Origin: Enterovibrio sp. JCM 19048
Lineage (GTDB): Bacteria; Pseudomonadota; Gammaproteobacteria; Enterobacterales; Vibrionaceae
Assembly: GCA_001310415.1 (NCBI GenBank)
Contig: BAXE01000001.1
Coordinates: forward strand, 1 to 64,000
Length of the DNA stretch: 64,000 nucleotides
Direction: 5' to 3'
Notes under the pieces: generated by a model
Databases searched by the model: none
The model's input: the letters and a program-made list of their open reading frames with translations, nothing else
Told to the model about the DNA's origin: nothing
Program-made: the position numbers and the translations under genes
Shown here: one piece after another, positions 28,535 through 40,064 of the stretch
Position numbering within the stretch: the stretch's first letter is position 1
Layout of the letters: each line of letters starts with the position of its first letter

Positions 28535-29448
28535 ATGTCCTTTCCGATAGAAACACTCAGAATGTTCAGCGTATTGGCCGAAACCTTGAATTTCACGGAA
28601 GCGGCAGCGTCTCTGAATATCAGCCAGCCAACCCTAAGCCGTAAAATCAGCCAGTTAGAGCAATCGATCAATGTGCGATTGTTTCACCGTGGAGGAAACC
28701 AGGTACATTTGACGCCACACGGGCGGATGTTTTTGGAGTCGAGTCACCGTATTCTGGATGATCTGGACAGCACACTTGAAAAGCTTCACGACTCTCCGGA
28801 AAGCATCCGGGGTGATATATCTGTAGGCTTGTTGCACCCGATGGCACGTTGGTTGAGTGAGTCTTTTTTTGACGGCTTTTTGAAGCGCCACCCCAATGTA
28901 AGTTTAAGCCTGACGACCTTGCATCCTTCAAATATGCGTGAGATGCCAAACTGCGACATTATGATTTCGCCCATGTTGCCAGAAGATCTGTCGCTGGTGG
29001 CCAAGCCGATGAAAAAGTACCGCCGAATTTTTTGTGCGTCGCCGGAATATATCGCCATGTTTGGTAAGCCATCGTCGCCAAATGAACTGATGTTTCACCG
29101 TTGTATTACCAACACTAACTCACCTAAGCCGGAAAGCTTCTGGCCGTGGGAGGATGCCGCGGGCAATACCGGAAAGATAAATGTGAGCGGTAACATTTCG
29201 ACGGATTCCGTCGATATTTCAATCAATCTGGCAACGGCAGGCTGGGTATCGCCTTTGTACCCAAAAACCAGATCGTCGAGCAGTTGAAAGCCGGTACTTT
29301 GGTGGACTTGTTTGATGGGAAGTATTTCTGTTGGGGAAATCTATATGCCATATACCGTTCGAGAAAGTACCTTCCGATGCGGTTTACGGTGTTGATGGAT
29401 GAGATTAAACAGTTTTTTGAGGATTTCAGCCGGCAAAATGCGGCGTGA
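28535..29448 (+). CDS. LysR family regulator divergent to redox cluster (frameshifted)
   Basis: About 304 residues. N-terminal winged helix: ETLRMFSVLAETLNFTEAAASLNISQPTLSRKISQLEQ. Effector domain begins around RGDISVGLLHPMARWLSE. A C is missing near 29242; repair gives LATAGLGIAFVPKNQIVEQL and extends to the stop at 29446-29448. ATG 28535 fits the family start; the open frame further upstream has no such match. It is separated by 285 bases from the divergent porin gene, the usual geometry for a LysR protein controlling the opposite operon. Confidence 0.85.
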
Positions 29449-29464
29449 ATGGTCAATGAAATAG

Positions 29465-29489
29465 AAGCGGGCCCGAAAGCCCGCTTTTT
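29465..29489. terminator. terminator between LysR and SulP genes
   Basis: AAGCGGGC (29465-29472) / GCCCGCTT (29479-29486) with T run; lies between convergent genes. Confidence 0.85.
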
Positions 29490-29505
29490 ACATTCAGCCT
29501 ATCGC

Positions 29506-31060
29506 TTAAGCCAGTACGTCGGTAGCGACCTTATAGCTTGGATCTTCAATGTGGTTAATTTCAACCAGGCTACCTGCTTTGGTCAGCAGTGCCAGACAAT
29601 CCTGCGACAGGTGACGAAGGTGCAGTGTCTTACCGGCTTTGTTGTAGCGCTCAGCCAGAGTCTCAATGGCTTCGATTGCCGAGTGGTCAGCGACACGGGA
29701 TTTGCCAAAGTCGACAATCACGTCCTGCGGGTCGTTTTGCGCATCAAACAGTTCAAGGAAGTTTGCAACAGAACCGAAGAACAGCGGGCCATTCACTTCG
29801 TACACCTTAGAGCCTTGGTCGTTGGTGTAGCTTGATGCATAGATATGTTTCGCGTGCTCCCAGGCAAACATCAGCGCAGAAACAATCACACCCACGATAA
29901 CGGCAATAGCCAGGTCAGTCATAACCGTAACCACGGTAACCAGTACAATCACAAAGAAATCACGCTTCGGTACGCGACGCGCCAACCCGAAAGTCGCCCA
30001 CTCGAATGTACCGATAACCACCATAAACATCACGCCTACCAGCGCGGCCAGCGGGATCATTTCAATCCACGACGCGGTGAACAGGATAAAGCAGAGTAGG
30101 GCAATGGCAGCGGTGATGCCGGACAAACGACCACGACCACCAGAGTTTACGTTAATCATGGACTGGCCAATCATGCACAGCCGCCCATCGCACCAAATAC
30201 TGAACAGGTGACGTTTGCGACGCCCTGACCCACACACTCGCGGTTACCGCGACCACGGGTGCCTGTCATTTCATCGACCACGGTTAGAGTCAGCAGGGAT
30301 TCAATCAAACCAACTGCGGCAAGGATCAGCGAGTAGGGCAGGATGATGTAAAGGGTTTCCAGATTAAACGGCACTGTCGGAATCGAGAAGGTTGGTAAAG
30401 TACCTGCCAGTGTTGCGTTCTCATCACCACTCATTGAGCGCAAGAAGTCCACCACTGTGCGGGTATCTAGATCGAGCAGGATAACGGCTGCTGTCACACC
30501 TACAATCGCCACAAGGGAAGATGGCACCGACGTGGTGAACTTCGGCAGGAAGTGAATGATAGCATGGTAATAGCAACCAAACCCAGCATCAAATACAGCT
30601 GGCTACCCTGAAGCCACTCCAGTTCCCCGTTTGCTCCCGGCACTTTGAACTGCCCCAGTTGCGCAAGGAAAATCACAATGGCCAATCCGTTAACAAAACC
30701 AATCATGACCGGATGTGGCACCATGCGGATAAATTTACCCAGTTTGAATATCCCGGCAGAAATCTGGATGAGACCTGCAAGCATTACGGCAGCAAAAAGG
30801 TATTGAACGCCGTGCTCAGCAACCAGACTGACCATGACCACAGCCATTGCACCTGTTGCACCGGAAATCATGCCAGGACGACCACCAAGAATAGAGGTGA
30901 CAAGACCCATAATGAATGCGGCGTAGAGACCCACCATTGGGTCAACACCTGCAACAAAGGCAAAGGCAACAGCTTCAGGTACCAGTGCCAGTGCAACCGT
31001 CAGACCTGACAGAATGTCGTTTTTCGCGGAGTGTTGAGGAAACTTGGGAAATTCAAACAT
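29506..31060 (-). CDS. SulP family anion transporter with STAS domain (two frameshifts)
   Basis: About 518 residues. The membrane domain starts [21 protein letters not shown] and includes [19 protein letters not shown] and the signature [17 protein letters not shown]. The cytoplasmic STAS domain (last about 110 residues) contains [20 protein letters not shown] and [20 protein letters not shown]. Family members carry sulfate, bicarbonate or other anions. A G is missing near 30561 ([13 protein letters not shown]) and a C near 30179 (GGCAMIGQSM). ATG 31060 fits family length; an in-frame TTG at 31099 would add 13 residues. Confidence 0.87.
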
Positions 31061-31240
31061 CGTGTTCGGTAACTTCTCTGAAAGTGGGGTTGAAGACAAA
31101 GGGTGTGATAGTACAGAAAAGTGTGATTTTGTTCAATGTTGGTAACGGTTTTGTAAACCGTACAAGAGCTGGAATAGGTATTCGAACAGGGACTTAGCGC
31201 CGTATACACTGGGATGCGGAAGGATTTTGATTACACGTCA

Positions 31241-31274
31241 AATAAAAAAGAGCCATGCAATGCATGGCTCTTTC
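31241..31274 (-). terminator. terminator of rne
   Basis: AAAGAGCCATGCA (31247-31259) / TGCATGGCTCTTT (31261-31273), read on the minus strand with a T run; 13-bp stem. Confidence 0.88.
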
Positions 31275-31292
31275 TGTGCGGTCTACTTCAGA

Positions 31293-34200
31293 TTAGAAGT
31301 TAGGCTTGGTTGCCGGAGCCGCTGCGCTGTTAGTCGCAGTCTGGCTTCCCGCTTGGCGCGTTTCTGCACGTTCACTGCGGAACGATGCGATAGACACTTC
31401 GATAGCAACTTGGTTGCTTTCCGGTGCTGGCGCTTTTGTCATTGGAGAGGTTGCTCGACCCATACGGATTGCGGCAGGTTTTGCCTTTTCAACCGCAGGG
31501 ATTTCGCTTGCTTCCATCACGCTCTTAACGTTGGTTTCAGCAACAACTTCTTCAACCACTGTTTCTACAGCCGGTGTTTCAACTTCTACTGCAGGCGTTT
31601 CCACGATTTCAGGTGCGTTGATCGCGACTGGCAATTCTTCACTCAGTGCATCTGCGCCTTCTGATTTCGCTTTTTCTTCCAGAATGGTTGGTGCAGGACG
31701 GCGAACAATCACTTTACCCATAGCCATTTCAGGGAAGGCAACGCCGCCCAGAGCTGGTGCTTTAACGACTTCAGCAACATCTACTTGCGGTGCTTCAGCT
31801 TCCACTTCTGCAACAACAGGTGCTTTCAGCGCCGTTTTTGATGGCCAAACTTTACCCATCGCCATTTCTGGTGAAGCTACGCCTGATTTCAGAACAACCT
31901 TGCTACGCTTTTCAACGATGGTTACCGCGGTTTCCATCATGTCCAGCTGATCCAGAGCTTGCTCGGTGTTCGCGCTTTCGTTTTCTTCGCGGTTACCGCG
32001 ACGACGGCGCTGGCCGCTTGCACGCAGGTGACGAGGAGAGCGACGGTTACGGCGTTTCTCTTCACGTGGCTCGGCGTTGTCAGTTGCTTCAACAACGTCT
32101 TTGGTTGCTTCAGCTTTTGCTTCCGCAGCGACAGCTTTACCCATTTCTTGCAGTGGGTTCATTGCTGCTACTTCAGTCTCTTCTGAAACATCACCGACAC
32201 GGACTTTTTTGTTCAGCTTGCGGCGTTGGCGGCGTTGTTTAACCTTCTCGGTTTTTTCCGCTTTGTCCTGCTTCTCAACCAGTGTTTCTTCTTTTACTGG
32301 TTTCGCTGCTTTTGCTTGCTGACGCTGATCTACTTTCTCTAGTTTCTCAGTAGGTTTGCGGCTTTGCTTCTTAGCAGGTTTTTCCTGACGCTCGTTAGCA
32401 GCTGCTGCGCGTTCAGTGTTTTCAGGGCGCTCTTTACCGCGACGCTGTTTCTTCTCGCCACGTTCACCGCGCTCGTTACGCTCACCGTTTTTGCTGTTTT
32501 CATCACGCTGGTTGTTGCGTGAACCACGGCGGGTACGGTCTTGAGTGCGTTTGTGATCGCGACGGTTACGGTTTTCGCGTTTTGGTTCTTCTTTCTTCTC
32601 TTCCTCTTCGCTACCTGCAAACAGGCCGGAGATGAAAGAGACTAAACGTGAAAACAGACCAGGTTTTTCTTCTTCTTTTGGTGCGGCTTTAGCTACAGGC
32701 GCAGGAGAAGCTGGTGCTGCAAAGCCTTGAAGTGCCGGCTCTTCGCGTTTCTTCACAACACGCTCTGCTGGCGCTTCATCTTTGCCTTCAGACTCACGCA
32801 TTGCTTCCAGTTGCTCTGGCAGACGGTAAGACAGTGAAGTCACTTCATCGCCACCACGGATACGTACCACTTCAAAGTGCGGTGTTTCCATGTTTGCGTT
32901 AGGTACGATGATGACGCGAACGTTGTGATATTTCTCAACGTGTTGAACAGAGCGACGCTTTTCGTTCAGCAGGTAAGAGGCGACCGGTACCGGCACAACG
33001 GCCATAACCTGAGCGGTGTTCTCTTTCAGTGCTTCTTCTTCAATCAGACGCAGGATAGACAGCGACAGTGATTCGTTATCACGGATAACACCGGTACCTG
33101 TACAACGTGGACAGATGTGGTGGCTCGCTTCTGCCAAAGAAGGGCTCAGACGCTGACGCGACATTTCCAGCAGACCAAAGCGTGAGATACGGCCAATCTG
33201 AACGCGTGCGCGATCCATACGGACAGCTTCGCGAAGGCGATTTTCAACTTCACGCTGGTGGCGAACCGGTGTCATATCGATAAAGTCGATAACAACCAGA
33301 CCACCCAGGTCACGCAGGCGTAGTTGGCGTGCGATCTCATCGGCTGCTTCCAGGTTGGTTTGCAGCGCGGTTTCTTCGATATCAGAACCCTTGGTTGCAC
33401 GCGCAGAGTTGATATCGATAGAGGTCAGTGCTTCTGTCGGGTCGATAACAATTGAACCGCCTGATGGAAGGCGCACTTCACGTTGGAAGGCTGATTCAAT
33501 CTGGCTCTCAATTTGGTAGTGGCTGAACAGTGGAACGTCACCGTCATAGCGTTTAACGCGGCTCAGGAAGTCAGGACGGGTTGCCTGAATACGCTCACGA
33601 GCCTGGTTGTACACTTTCTCGCTGTCGATCAGCACTTCGCCAATGTCACGGCGCAGGTAATCGCGGAATGCACGGGCAATTACATCACTTTCCTGGTAGA
33701 TCAGGAACGGTGCTGCCTTCGACTCTGCCGCACCCTGGATACGTTCCCAGTTGTTCAGCAGGTAGTTCAAGTCCCACTCTAGCTCTTCAGCAGATTTGCC
33801 AACGCCTGCAGTACGCACGATCAGACCCATACCTTGCGGTAGTTTCAGGCCAGACATTGCTTCTTTCAGGTCGCTGCGCTCTTCACCTTCGATACGACGG
33901 GAAATACCGCCAGCACGTGGGTTGTTTGGCATCAGAACCAGGTAGCTGCCTGCGAGAGAGATAAAGGTGGTCAGGGCTGCGCCTTTGTTACCACGTTCTT
34001 CTTTATCAACCTGAACAATTACTTCCTGACCTTCCTTCAACACCTCTTTGATGTTTGGACGGCCTTGATAGCTGTAGTTATCAGGGAAATATTCGCGGGC
34101 AATTTCTTTAAGAGGGAGGAAACCGTGACGCTCTGAACCATAGTCTACAAATGCAGCTTCAAGACTTGGTTCAATGCGGGTGATACGACCTTTGTAGATA

Positions 34201-34319
34201 TTTGCTTTCTTAGATTCGTGACCAGGGCTTTCGATATCCAAATCGTACAAGCGCTGACCATCGACTAATGCGACGCGCAACTCTTCTTTTTGAGTTGCGT
34301 TGATCAACATTCTTTTCAT
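31293..34319 (-). CDS. rne: ribonuclease E
   Basis: Endoribonuclease and scaffold of the RNA degradosome; 1,008 residues, intact. [21 protein letters not shown] is the family start; upstream in-frame codons back to 34418 are leader. The S1 RNA-binding domain (about residues 37-118) includes [20 protein letters not shown]. The catalytic aspartates are in [10 protein letters not shown] and in the [11 protein letters not shown] segment; the zinc link is CPRC. The C-terminal half (from about residue 510) is disordered, Arg/Lys/Glu-rich, membrane- and partner-binding sequence with a twice-repeated PEMAMGKV motif. It is followed by a strong terminator and preceded by a long leader, as in other enterics and vibrios. 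Confidence 0.95.
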   Translation of the reverse strand: MKRMLINATQKEELRVALVDGQRLYDLDIESPGHESKKANIYKGRITRIEPSLEAAFVDYGSERHGFLPLKEIAREYFPDNYSYQGRPNIKEVLKEGQEVIVQVDKEERGNKGAALTTFISLAGSYLVLMPNNPRAGGISRRIEGEERSDLKEAMSGLKLPQGMGLIVRTAGVGKSAEELEWDLNYLLNNWERIQGAAESKAAPFLIYQESDVIARAFRDYLRRDIGEVLIDSEKVYNQARERIQATRPDFLSRVKRYDGDVPLFSHYQIESQIESAFQREVRLPSGGSIVIDPTEALTSIDINSARATKGSDIEETALQTNLEAADEIARQLRLRDLGGLVVIDFIDMTPVRHQREVENRLREAVRMDRARVQIGRISRFGLLEMSRQRLSPSLAEASHHICPRCTGTGVIRDNESLSLSILRLIEEEALKENTAQVMAVVPVPVASYLLNEKRRSVQHVEKYHNVRVIIVPNANMETPHFEVVRIRGGDEVTSLSYRLPEQLEAMRESEGKDEAPAERVVKKREEPALQGFAAPASPAPVAKAAPKEEEKPGLFSRLVSFISGLFAGSEEEEKKEEPKRENRNRRDHKRTQDRTRRGSRNNQRDENSKNGERNERGERGEKKQRRGKERPENTERAAAANERQEKPAKKQSRKPTEKLEKVDQRQQAKAAKPVKEETLVEKQDKAEKTEKVKQRRQRRKLNKKVRVGDVSEETEVAAMNPLQEMGKAVAAEAKAEATKDVVEATDNAEPREEKRRNRRSPRHLRASGQRRRRGNREENESANTEQALDQLDMMETAVTIVEKRSKVVLKSGVASPEMAMGKVWPSKTALKAPVVAEVEAEAPQVDVAEVVKAPALGGVAFPEMAMGKVIVRRPAPTILEEKAKSEGADALSEELPVAINAPEIVETPAVEVETPAVETVVEEVVAETNVKSVMEASEIPAVEKAKPAAIRMGRATSPMTKAPAPESNQVAIEVSIASFRSERAETRQAGSQTATNSAAAPATKPNF

Positions 34320-34830
34320 ATTAAATTGTTCTCGATTATTTGTTGTTATTAGTTGTCGGGTACGAGACAAAGAACTCAATGCTGCCGGGTCCCAAGTCTG
34401 ATTTAAATGCAGCCTCACGGCTGGAGGATCAGGGACGCACTAGGGCACTACTTTATCCACCCACTGACACGGAAATTTGGATTGTCTCCGATTTACACAG
34501 TCGGCTCTTCGCCACAAATGGCGATAGTCTCTATGACACTGGTTATTTATCCCGTCGTGCCAACAAACTAACGGGTGCTATGCTCCTCACGTCTTACGCC
34601 GGGTGCTGCGTGATTTAGTTGCCCTTTCTGTCAACTAGTCAGGTACTACAAAGAAATAGTGCTAAGGACAGTCAGGGAACTTGGGCAAAGCGGTAAAGAT
34701 TTACTCTATTTGTCGGCTTTTTAGCCGTGATGAGCAAAAAAGTTGCAAACTTTTCTGCTTTACGGCGCAACTATAGCAGGGACACTTTTTTGCAGCAAAC
34801 TACTTTGATGCAATGTAGAATCTACGCCCT
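34320..34830 (-). promoter_or_regulatory. long rne 5' leader and divergent rne/rluC promoter region
   Basis: 511 bases separate the divergent rne and rluC starts. In E. coli the several-hundred-base rne 5' UTR mediates autoregulation by RNase E; the length and position here agree. I did not establish its folding. GTTGCAAACTT-like A+T-rich tracts near 34738-34760 may belong to the rluC promoter. No separate gene is seen. Confidence 0.55.
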
Positions 34831-35784
34831 ATGAATACAGAAAAAACCAAAGTGCAATTCATCGACATCTCCGATGACATTGCGGGCCAACGGATCGATA
34901 ACTTTCTCCGAAATAGGCTCAAAAACATCCCTAAAAGTATGATTTATCGCGTTCTCCGCAAAGGAGAGGTGCGAGTGAATAAAAAACGTATAAAACCTGA
35001 ATACAAGCTTCAGGAAGGGGACGTTATCCGTCTTCCGCCTATGCAGATCCCAGAAACGACGCAGGTTGAAGCGCCAAACACCAAGCTAAACCGGGTGGCA
35101 GAATTAGAAAAATGTGTGATTTATGAAGATGATCACATGCTGATTCTGAATAAGCCTCCGGAACAGCCGTTCATGGTGGTAGTGGTCTTCATTTTGGGGC
35201 AATCGAGGCGATGCGTGCGTTGCGTCCTGATGCCCGTTTTCTTGAATTGGTGCATCGTATTGATCGCGACACGTCAGGCATTCTGTTGATCGCGAAAAAG
35301 CGCTCGGCACTTCGCCATTTGCAGGCACAGTTCCGTGAGAAAACAGTACAGAAGTATTACTTCGCATTGACAATGGGCAACTGGAAGCTTCTATGAAGAA
35401 GGTGACCGCACCGCTTCTGAAAAATGAAGTAAACAGTATCGTGCGCGTTAACCCAAATGGTAAGCCGTCGGAAACCCGCTTTAAGGTTCTGGAGCAGTTT
35501 GAACAGGCGACATTGGTGCAGGCGAGTCCAATTACCGGACGTACACACCAAATCCGTGTTCACGCTCAATATGTAGGTCACCCTCTGGCTTGGGATGACC
35601 GATACGGCGACCCGCGTTTTGATGCATACACGAAAAAATTCGGTTTGAACCGCTTGTTCCTGCATGCAGCGAACATCAAATTCACCCATCCGGTACGGAA
35701 GCATTGATGGATATCTCTGCGCCTATGGATAAACAGCTGGAACGAACCCTTGAAGGATTAAGGAAAGCGCCACGTGTTAACTGA
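34831..35784 (+). CDS. rluC: 23S rRNA pseudouridine synthase C (three frameshifts)
   Basis: Makes pseudouridines 955, 2504 and 2580 of 23S rRNA (E. coli numbering). About 318 residues: an S4 RNA-binding domain (about residues 17-80, [20 protein letters not shown]), then the catalytic domain with [16 protein letters not shown], whose aspartate is the nucleophile, and [16 protein letters not shown]. Missing bases: T near 35156 ([14 protein letters not shown]), G near 35383 (WEASMKKV), G near 35697 ([11 protein letters not shown]). The repaired stop is at 35782-35784, overlapping the next gene by 11 bases. Confidence 0.92.
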
Positions 35785-36415
35785 CTATAAGTTGGTGATA
35801 TTTGATTGGGACGGCACCGTGATGGACTCTGTCGCGCGTATCGTTTCCAGTCTTGAGGAGGCTGCCCGTTTGACGGGTGGCCTGCCGTTGTTGTCCGGTG
35901 ACGAACTTAAGCAGATGATTGGCCTGAGTCTGGATCATGGGTTCGGGTTTCTCTATCCAGATGTCCCGTTGGATAAACTGGGTACATGGAAGGCTCATTA
36001 TGGTCAGCAATTCCGTGTTGATAACACGACGCCTATAGATATGTATGCCGGAGCCAAAGCGTGTTTATCTGAGTTGAAGCACCGAGGTCACCTTCTTGCT
36101 GTCGCTACAGGTAAATCCGGCCCTGGCCTTGATAAAGCGATTGCGGACACCCAAACTTCGCATTTATTCAACGCAACCCGCACAGCGGATGTCACTGCAT
36201 CCAAACCTGATCCTTTGATGATCCATGAAATCCTCTCAGAGTTAGGTATCGAGGCTAAAGATGCAGTTATGGTAGGGGACACTACCCATGATATGCATTT
36301 GGCACAAAACGCGGGCGTGGATGCCATTGGTATCACCTGGGGCGTGCATGACAGGGATACCCTCAACCGATTCTCTCCGATTGCGGTCATCGACAGGCTG
36401 GACGAATTACTCTGA
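35774..36415 (+). CDS. HAD-IA family phosphatase
   Basis: A 213-residue haloacid-dehalogenase-type phosphatase. Motif I FDWDGTVMDS has both catalytic aspartates, motif II is VATGK, motif III is around TASKPDP, motif IV GDTTHD. The helical cap follows motif I (C1 type). Closest in pattern to phosphoglycolate phosphatase-like or YcjU/Gph-like enzymes; the substrate is not known. It starts with GTG inside the end of rluC, so it is translationally coupled to it. This neighbour of rluC is common in vibrios and related genera. Confidence 0.85.
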   Translation: MLTDYKLVIFDWDGTVMDSVARIVSSLEEAARLTGGLPLLSGDELKQMIGLSLDHGFGFLYPDVPLDKLGTWKAHYGQQFRVDNTTPIDMYAGAKACLSELKHRGHLLAVATGKSGPGLDKAIADTQTSHLFNATRTADVTASKPDPLMIHEILSELGIEAKDAVMVGDTTHDMHLAQNAGVDAIGITWGVHDRDTLNRFSPIAVIDRLDELL

Positions 36416-36512
36416 TTTAATGGCTTGGGATGACGTCATCAATCGTGTAGAGACGAAAATGGGGCTGCTTGCCCCATCGTTTTTATTGGATGAAATTCGC
36501 TGATCTAAAGTG

Positions 36513-37097
36513 TCAGAGCACATCTATACCTTCAGCCCGCAGCATTTCGCACAGGCGAATTAGCGGTAAACCGACCAAAGTGTTTGGATCCCGTCCTTCA
36601 AGCTTATCAAACAGAGCAATGCCCAGACTTTCACATTTAAAGCTGCCAGCACAATCGAGAGGTCGCTCTCTTTGTACATAGCGCGTGATTTCCTCCTCGC
36701 TCAGCGAGCGGAAGTAAACATGAAAGGGTTCTACATCTGTTTGAGCAAATCCAGTGGCACTGTTTAACAGGGTTAAACCTGTATAGAAGGTGACATGTTT
36801 ACCCGCAGCCGCTTTTAACTGCTCAATGGCTTTTTCTTCTGACCCCGGCTTACCGAGGATCTTTCCATCGATCACACACACTTGATCTGATCCTATGATC
36901 AGGGCGTCAGGGAACATTTTTTGGCATGCCTGCGCTTTTTCCAGTGAAAGACGCTGTACCAAATCTAGCGGTGATTCACTTTCCTTTGCAGATTCATCAA
37001 TATCCGGAGCGTGGAAAGAGAAGGGAATTGCCAACTTTTTAAGCAATGCTTGGCGGTACTTGGATCCGGAAGCCAGTACAATTGTTTGTTTATTCAT
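36513..37097 (-). CDS. yceF: Maf-like nucleoside triphosphate pyrophosphatase
   Basis: Intact, 194 residues. Family motifs: [15 protein letters not shown] at the N-terminus (phosphate-binding loop), [14 protein letters not shown], and [15 protein letters not shown]. YceF-type Maf proteins hydrolyse 7-methyl-GTP, preventing misincorporation of modified nucleotides. It lies on the opposite strand between the rluC-HAD pair and yceD, as in E. coli, and shares a divergent promoter region of 243 bases with yceD. Confidence 0.92.
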   Translation of the reverse strand: MNKQTIVLASGSKYRQALLKKLAIPFSFHAPDIDESAKESESPLDLVQRLSLEKAQACQKMFPDALIIGSDQVCVIDGKILGKPGSEEKAIEQLKAAAGKHVTFYTGLTLLNSATGFAQTDVEPFHVYFRSLSEEEITRYVQRERPLDCAGSFKCESLGIALFDKLEGRDPNTLVGLPLIRLCEMLRAEGIDVL

Positions 37098-37340
37098 CTA
37101 ACGATGATCCTTACCCTGAATATTCGTATACGCGGGCAAGTGTAATGTTTTACACTTGCGGAGGCGAGTGGGCTTGGTGTGGTATCACAACGATGTCCAT
37201 TCGATGTTCACAATTGCTAAGTACCTGTAGTACAGAAAGTAACCTTTTTTTGTTTTCGTCAGCTTTCAGGGCTGATGAAAGGAAGTAAAGGCATAAATTT
37301 CTTTGACTCAGGCTACATTGGAGGCTAGAATTCGCGCCCT

Positions 37341-37871
37341 ATGCAAAAGGTAAAGCTACCGCTGACGGTTGACCCGTTTAAAAGCGCGCAAAAGCGACTG
37401 GACTACGATGGTATCTTCGTAATCAAGCTGCTGGAGCGTCTTACGGAGGCGACTGAAGGTGTGATCAGTGACTGTGAAGCTAAGCTTTCATTTGACATTG
37501 ATGCTCAAGGGCTGAAGATTGTACGCGGAAACGCCAAGGTCGACGTCCAACTAGAGTGTCAGCGTTGCTGGGAAGTTTTCCCACACCACTGTGAAATCGA
37601 ATTTATTTACAGCCCGGTTTTCAATGAAGATCAGGTTGGCAATTTACCGGATGCTTATGAGCCGGCATTAGTCGACGAAAATGGTGAGATTAACCTACTT
37701 CAACTTATCGAAGATGAGTTGATTGTGGCTCTGCCACAGGTTGCCATGCACGATGAAGAAGACTGTAAAGTTGATTCTGAAGACATGGTATTCGGGGAAA
37801 TCCCGCTTGCTGATGAGCGTCCGAATCCATTTGCCGTTTTGAAAAACTTAAAGCAAAGTAACGAGGAGTAG
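37341..37871 (+). CDS. yceD: 23S rRNA accumulation protein YceD (DUF177)
   Basis: Intact, 176 residues, acidic. [24 protein letters not shown] is the family N-terminus; the paired cysteines in [19 protein letters not shown] and the C-terminal FAVLKNLK are conserved. The protein is needed for normal 23S rRNA levels in E. coli. It is followed five bases later by rpmF, a nearly universal pairing, and starts the large fatty-acid/ribosome operon. Confidence 0.93.
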   Translation: MQKVKLPLTVDPFKSAQKRLDYDGIFVIKLLERLTEATEGVISDCEAKLSFDIDAQGLKIVRGNAKVDVQLECQRCWEVFPHHCEIEFIYSPVFNEDQVGNLPDAYEPALVDENGEINLLQLIEDELIVALPQVAMHDEEDCKVDSEDMVFGEIPLADERPNPFAVLKNLKQSNEE

Positions 37872-37876
37872 GGTCA

Positions 37877-38047
37877 ATGGCCGTACAACAGAACCGTAAA
37901 ACCCGTTCTAAGCGTGGTATGCGTCGTTCACACGATGCGCTGGGCACTGCAGCTCTGTCTGTAGATGCAACTTCTGGTGAAACTCACCTGCGTCACAACG
38001 TGACTGCTGACGGTTTCTACCGTGGCCGCAAGGTAATCAACAAGTAA
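37877..38047 (+). CDS. rpmF: 50S ribosomal protein L32
   Basis: Short intact gene of 56 codons: start [20 protein letters not shown], end [10 protein letters not shown]. Basic, with the typical L32 N-terminus. This is the cysteine-free type of L32, without zinc ligands. It lies between yceD and plsX with five- and nine-base spacings, so it is co-transcribed with them. Confidence 0.97.
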   Translation: MAVQQNRKTRSKRGMRRSHDALGTAALSVDATSGETHLRHNVTADGFYRGRKVINK

Positions 38048-38056
38048 GGTTGAGCC

Positions 38057-39081
38057 TTGACAGGTCTAACCATTGCACTTGATGCGATGGGCGGGGATTT
38101 CGGTCCTCAAGTAACAGTGCCTGCCTCCGTGCAGGCATTGTTGCATTTCCCCTCGCTAAAAGTCGTACTCGTCGGTGATCAACCCGAGATCACCCGCCAG
38201 CTTGTATCGCTGGGTCAACATACTCATTCCCGCATATCAATCGTTCATGCGGAATCTTCTATCGCCAACGACACAAGGCCATCTCAAGCCCTGCGTGCCA
38301 GCAAAGGCACGTCGATGCGTATTGCCCTTGAATTGGTCGCTGAAGGCAAAGCCGACGCCTGCGTCAGCGCAGGAAATACCGGCGCGCTGATGGCACTTTC
38401 CCGATCCTTGCTTAAACTGCTTCCTGGTATTGACCGTCCCGCACTGATTTCTGAATTGCCAACGATGGGTAACCATCGGAGCTGGCTCCTTGATTTAGGG
38501 GCGAATGTGTCAGTTGACGCGGATACCTTATTCCAGTTTGCAGTCATGGGTTCGGTATTGGCTGAAGAGCAACTGGGTTACAAACCAGTGTCGGTTTGCT
38601 CAACATTGGTGAAGAGGAAATCAAAGGGAACGATTTGGTTAAGCGCTGTGCAGAAATGTTGCAGCAGTGCTCAGCGGTCAATTACATCGGCTATGTGGAA
38701 GGTGATCAGCTTTACACAGGAAAAGCTGACGTAATTGTCTGCGACGGATTTGTCGGCAATGTGAGCCTTAAAACCAGTGAAGGTGTCGCCAGACTGTTTT
38801 TGGAAAGCCTAAAACTCCATCTATTAGCCAATCCATTTAAGAAAATGATGGCTAAATGGTTATTTGGTGGTCTATTTCAGCGGCTGAATCACCTGAACCC
38901 CGACCAGTACAATGGCGCAAGTCTGTTAGGATTGCGCGGCATTGTAGTAAAAAGCCACGGACGTGCTGATACATCCGCTTTCCAACATGCTATTGAGGAA
39001 GCGGTCCACGAGGTCGAACGGCAACTACCTAATAAAATATGTGACCGTTTGGAAGCCGTACTACTCGAGAGGCATTATTAG
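38057..39081 (+). CDS. plsX: phosphate acyltransferase (frameshifted)
   Basis: Converts acyl-ACP to acyl-phosphate for phospholipid synthesis; about 341 residues. TTG start, then [50 protein letters not shown] and [16 protein letters not shown] are family signatures. One base is missing near 38595, before [14 protein letters not shown]. Acts at the membrane periphery with PlsY. First of the lipid genes in the operon, six bases before fabH. Confidence 0.93.
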
Positions 39082-39086
39082 TCTTC

Positions 39087-40051
39087 ATGTACAGTAAGAT
39101 TCTAGGCACAGGCAGCTTTCTGCCTGCGCAAATCCGCACTAATGCGGATCTCGAAAAAATGGTAGAGACCAGTGATGAGTGGATCACTGCGCGTACCGGT
39201 ATTAAAGAGCGCCGTATTGCTTCCGAGCAAGAGACGGTTGCAACCATGGGTTATCACGCAGCGTGCCAGCCATTGATATGGCAGGTATCGACAAAAATGA
39301 TATTGACCTGATCATTGTGGCAACCACCAGTGGTGAAAGCGCATTCCCTGCCGCAGCGTGTGATGTGCAGGCCAAGCTTGAAATCGCGGGCTGTCCGGCA
39401 TTCGATATTGCCGCTGCATGTTCCGGTTTCGTCTACGCGCTGAGCGTTGCGGATCAGTACGTGAAAACCGGCATGGCGCGAAATGCGCTGGTGATTGGTG
39501 CAGATCGCCTGTCACACATGTGTGATCCGGAAGATCGCGGTACGATCATCCTGTTTGGTGATGGTGCGGGCGCGGTTGTTCTAGGCGCAAGCGAAGAGCC
39601 AGGTGTCATTTCTACCCACCTGCGTGCTGACGGCAAATTTGGTGAATTGCTCAACCTGAAATATCCAAAACGTGCCAAAGCACGCAATCAGGTTGAAGAA
39701 GAAGCGTGGCTGGAAATGGCTGGTAATGATGTTTTCAAGGTAGCGGTAACGCAACTGGCAAACATCGTGACTGAAACGCTGGATGAAAATCAGATGGACA
39801 AGTCAGAAATCGACTGGCTGGTTCCTCATCAGGCGAACTACCGCATCATCAAAGCAACAGCGAAGAAGCTGGCGATGTCGATGGATCAGGTAGTGATCAC
39901 GCTTGACAGACATGGCAATACCTCAGCCGCTTCCGTACCGACTGCATTCGATGAAGCAGTGCGAGACGGACGCATTCAACGCGGCCAAACGGTATTGCTG
40001 GAAGCCTTCGGCGGTGGTTTCGCCTGGGGCTCTGCACTGATTAAGTTTTAA
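39087..40051 (+). CDS. fabH: beta-ketoacyl-ACP synthase III (frameshifted)
   Basis: Initiates fatty-acid synthesis by condensing acetyl-CoA with malonyl-ACP. About 321 residues with the triad Cys in [11 protein letters not shown], His in PHQANYRI and Asn in [10 protein letters not shown]. One base is missing near 39271, restoring [15 protein letters not shown]. The first 60 residues contain [15 protein letters not shown] and TGIKERR. It is between plsX and fabD with 13 bases to the latter. Confidence 0.94.
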
Positions 40052-40064
40052 TAAGGAAAAAACA

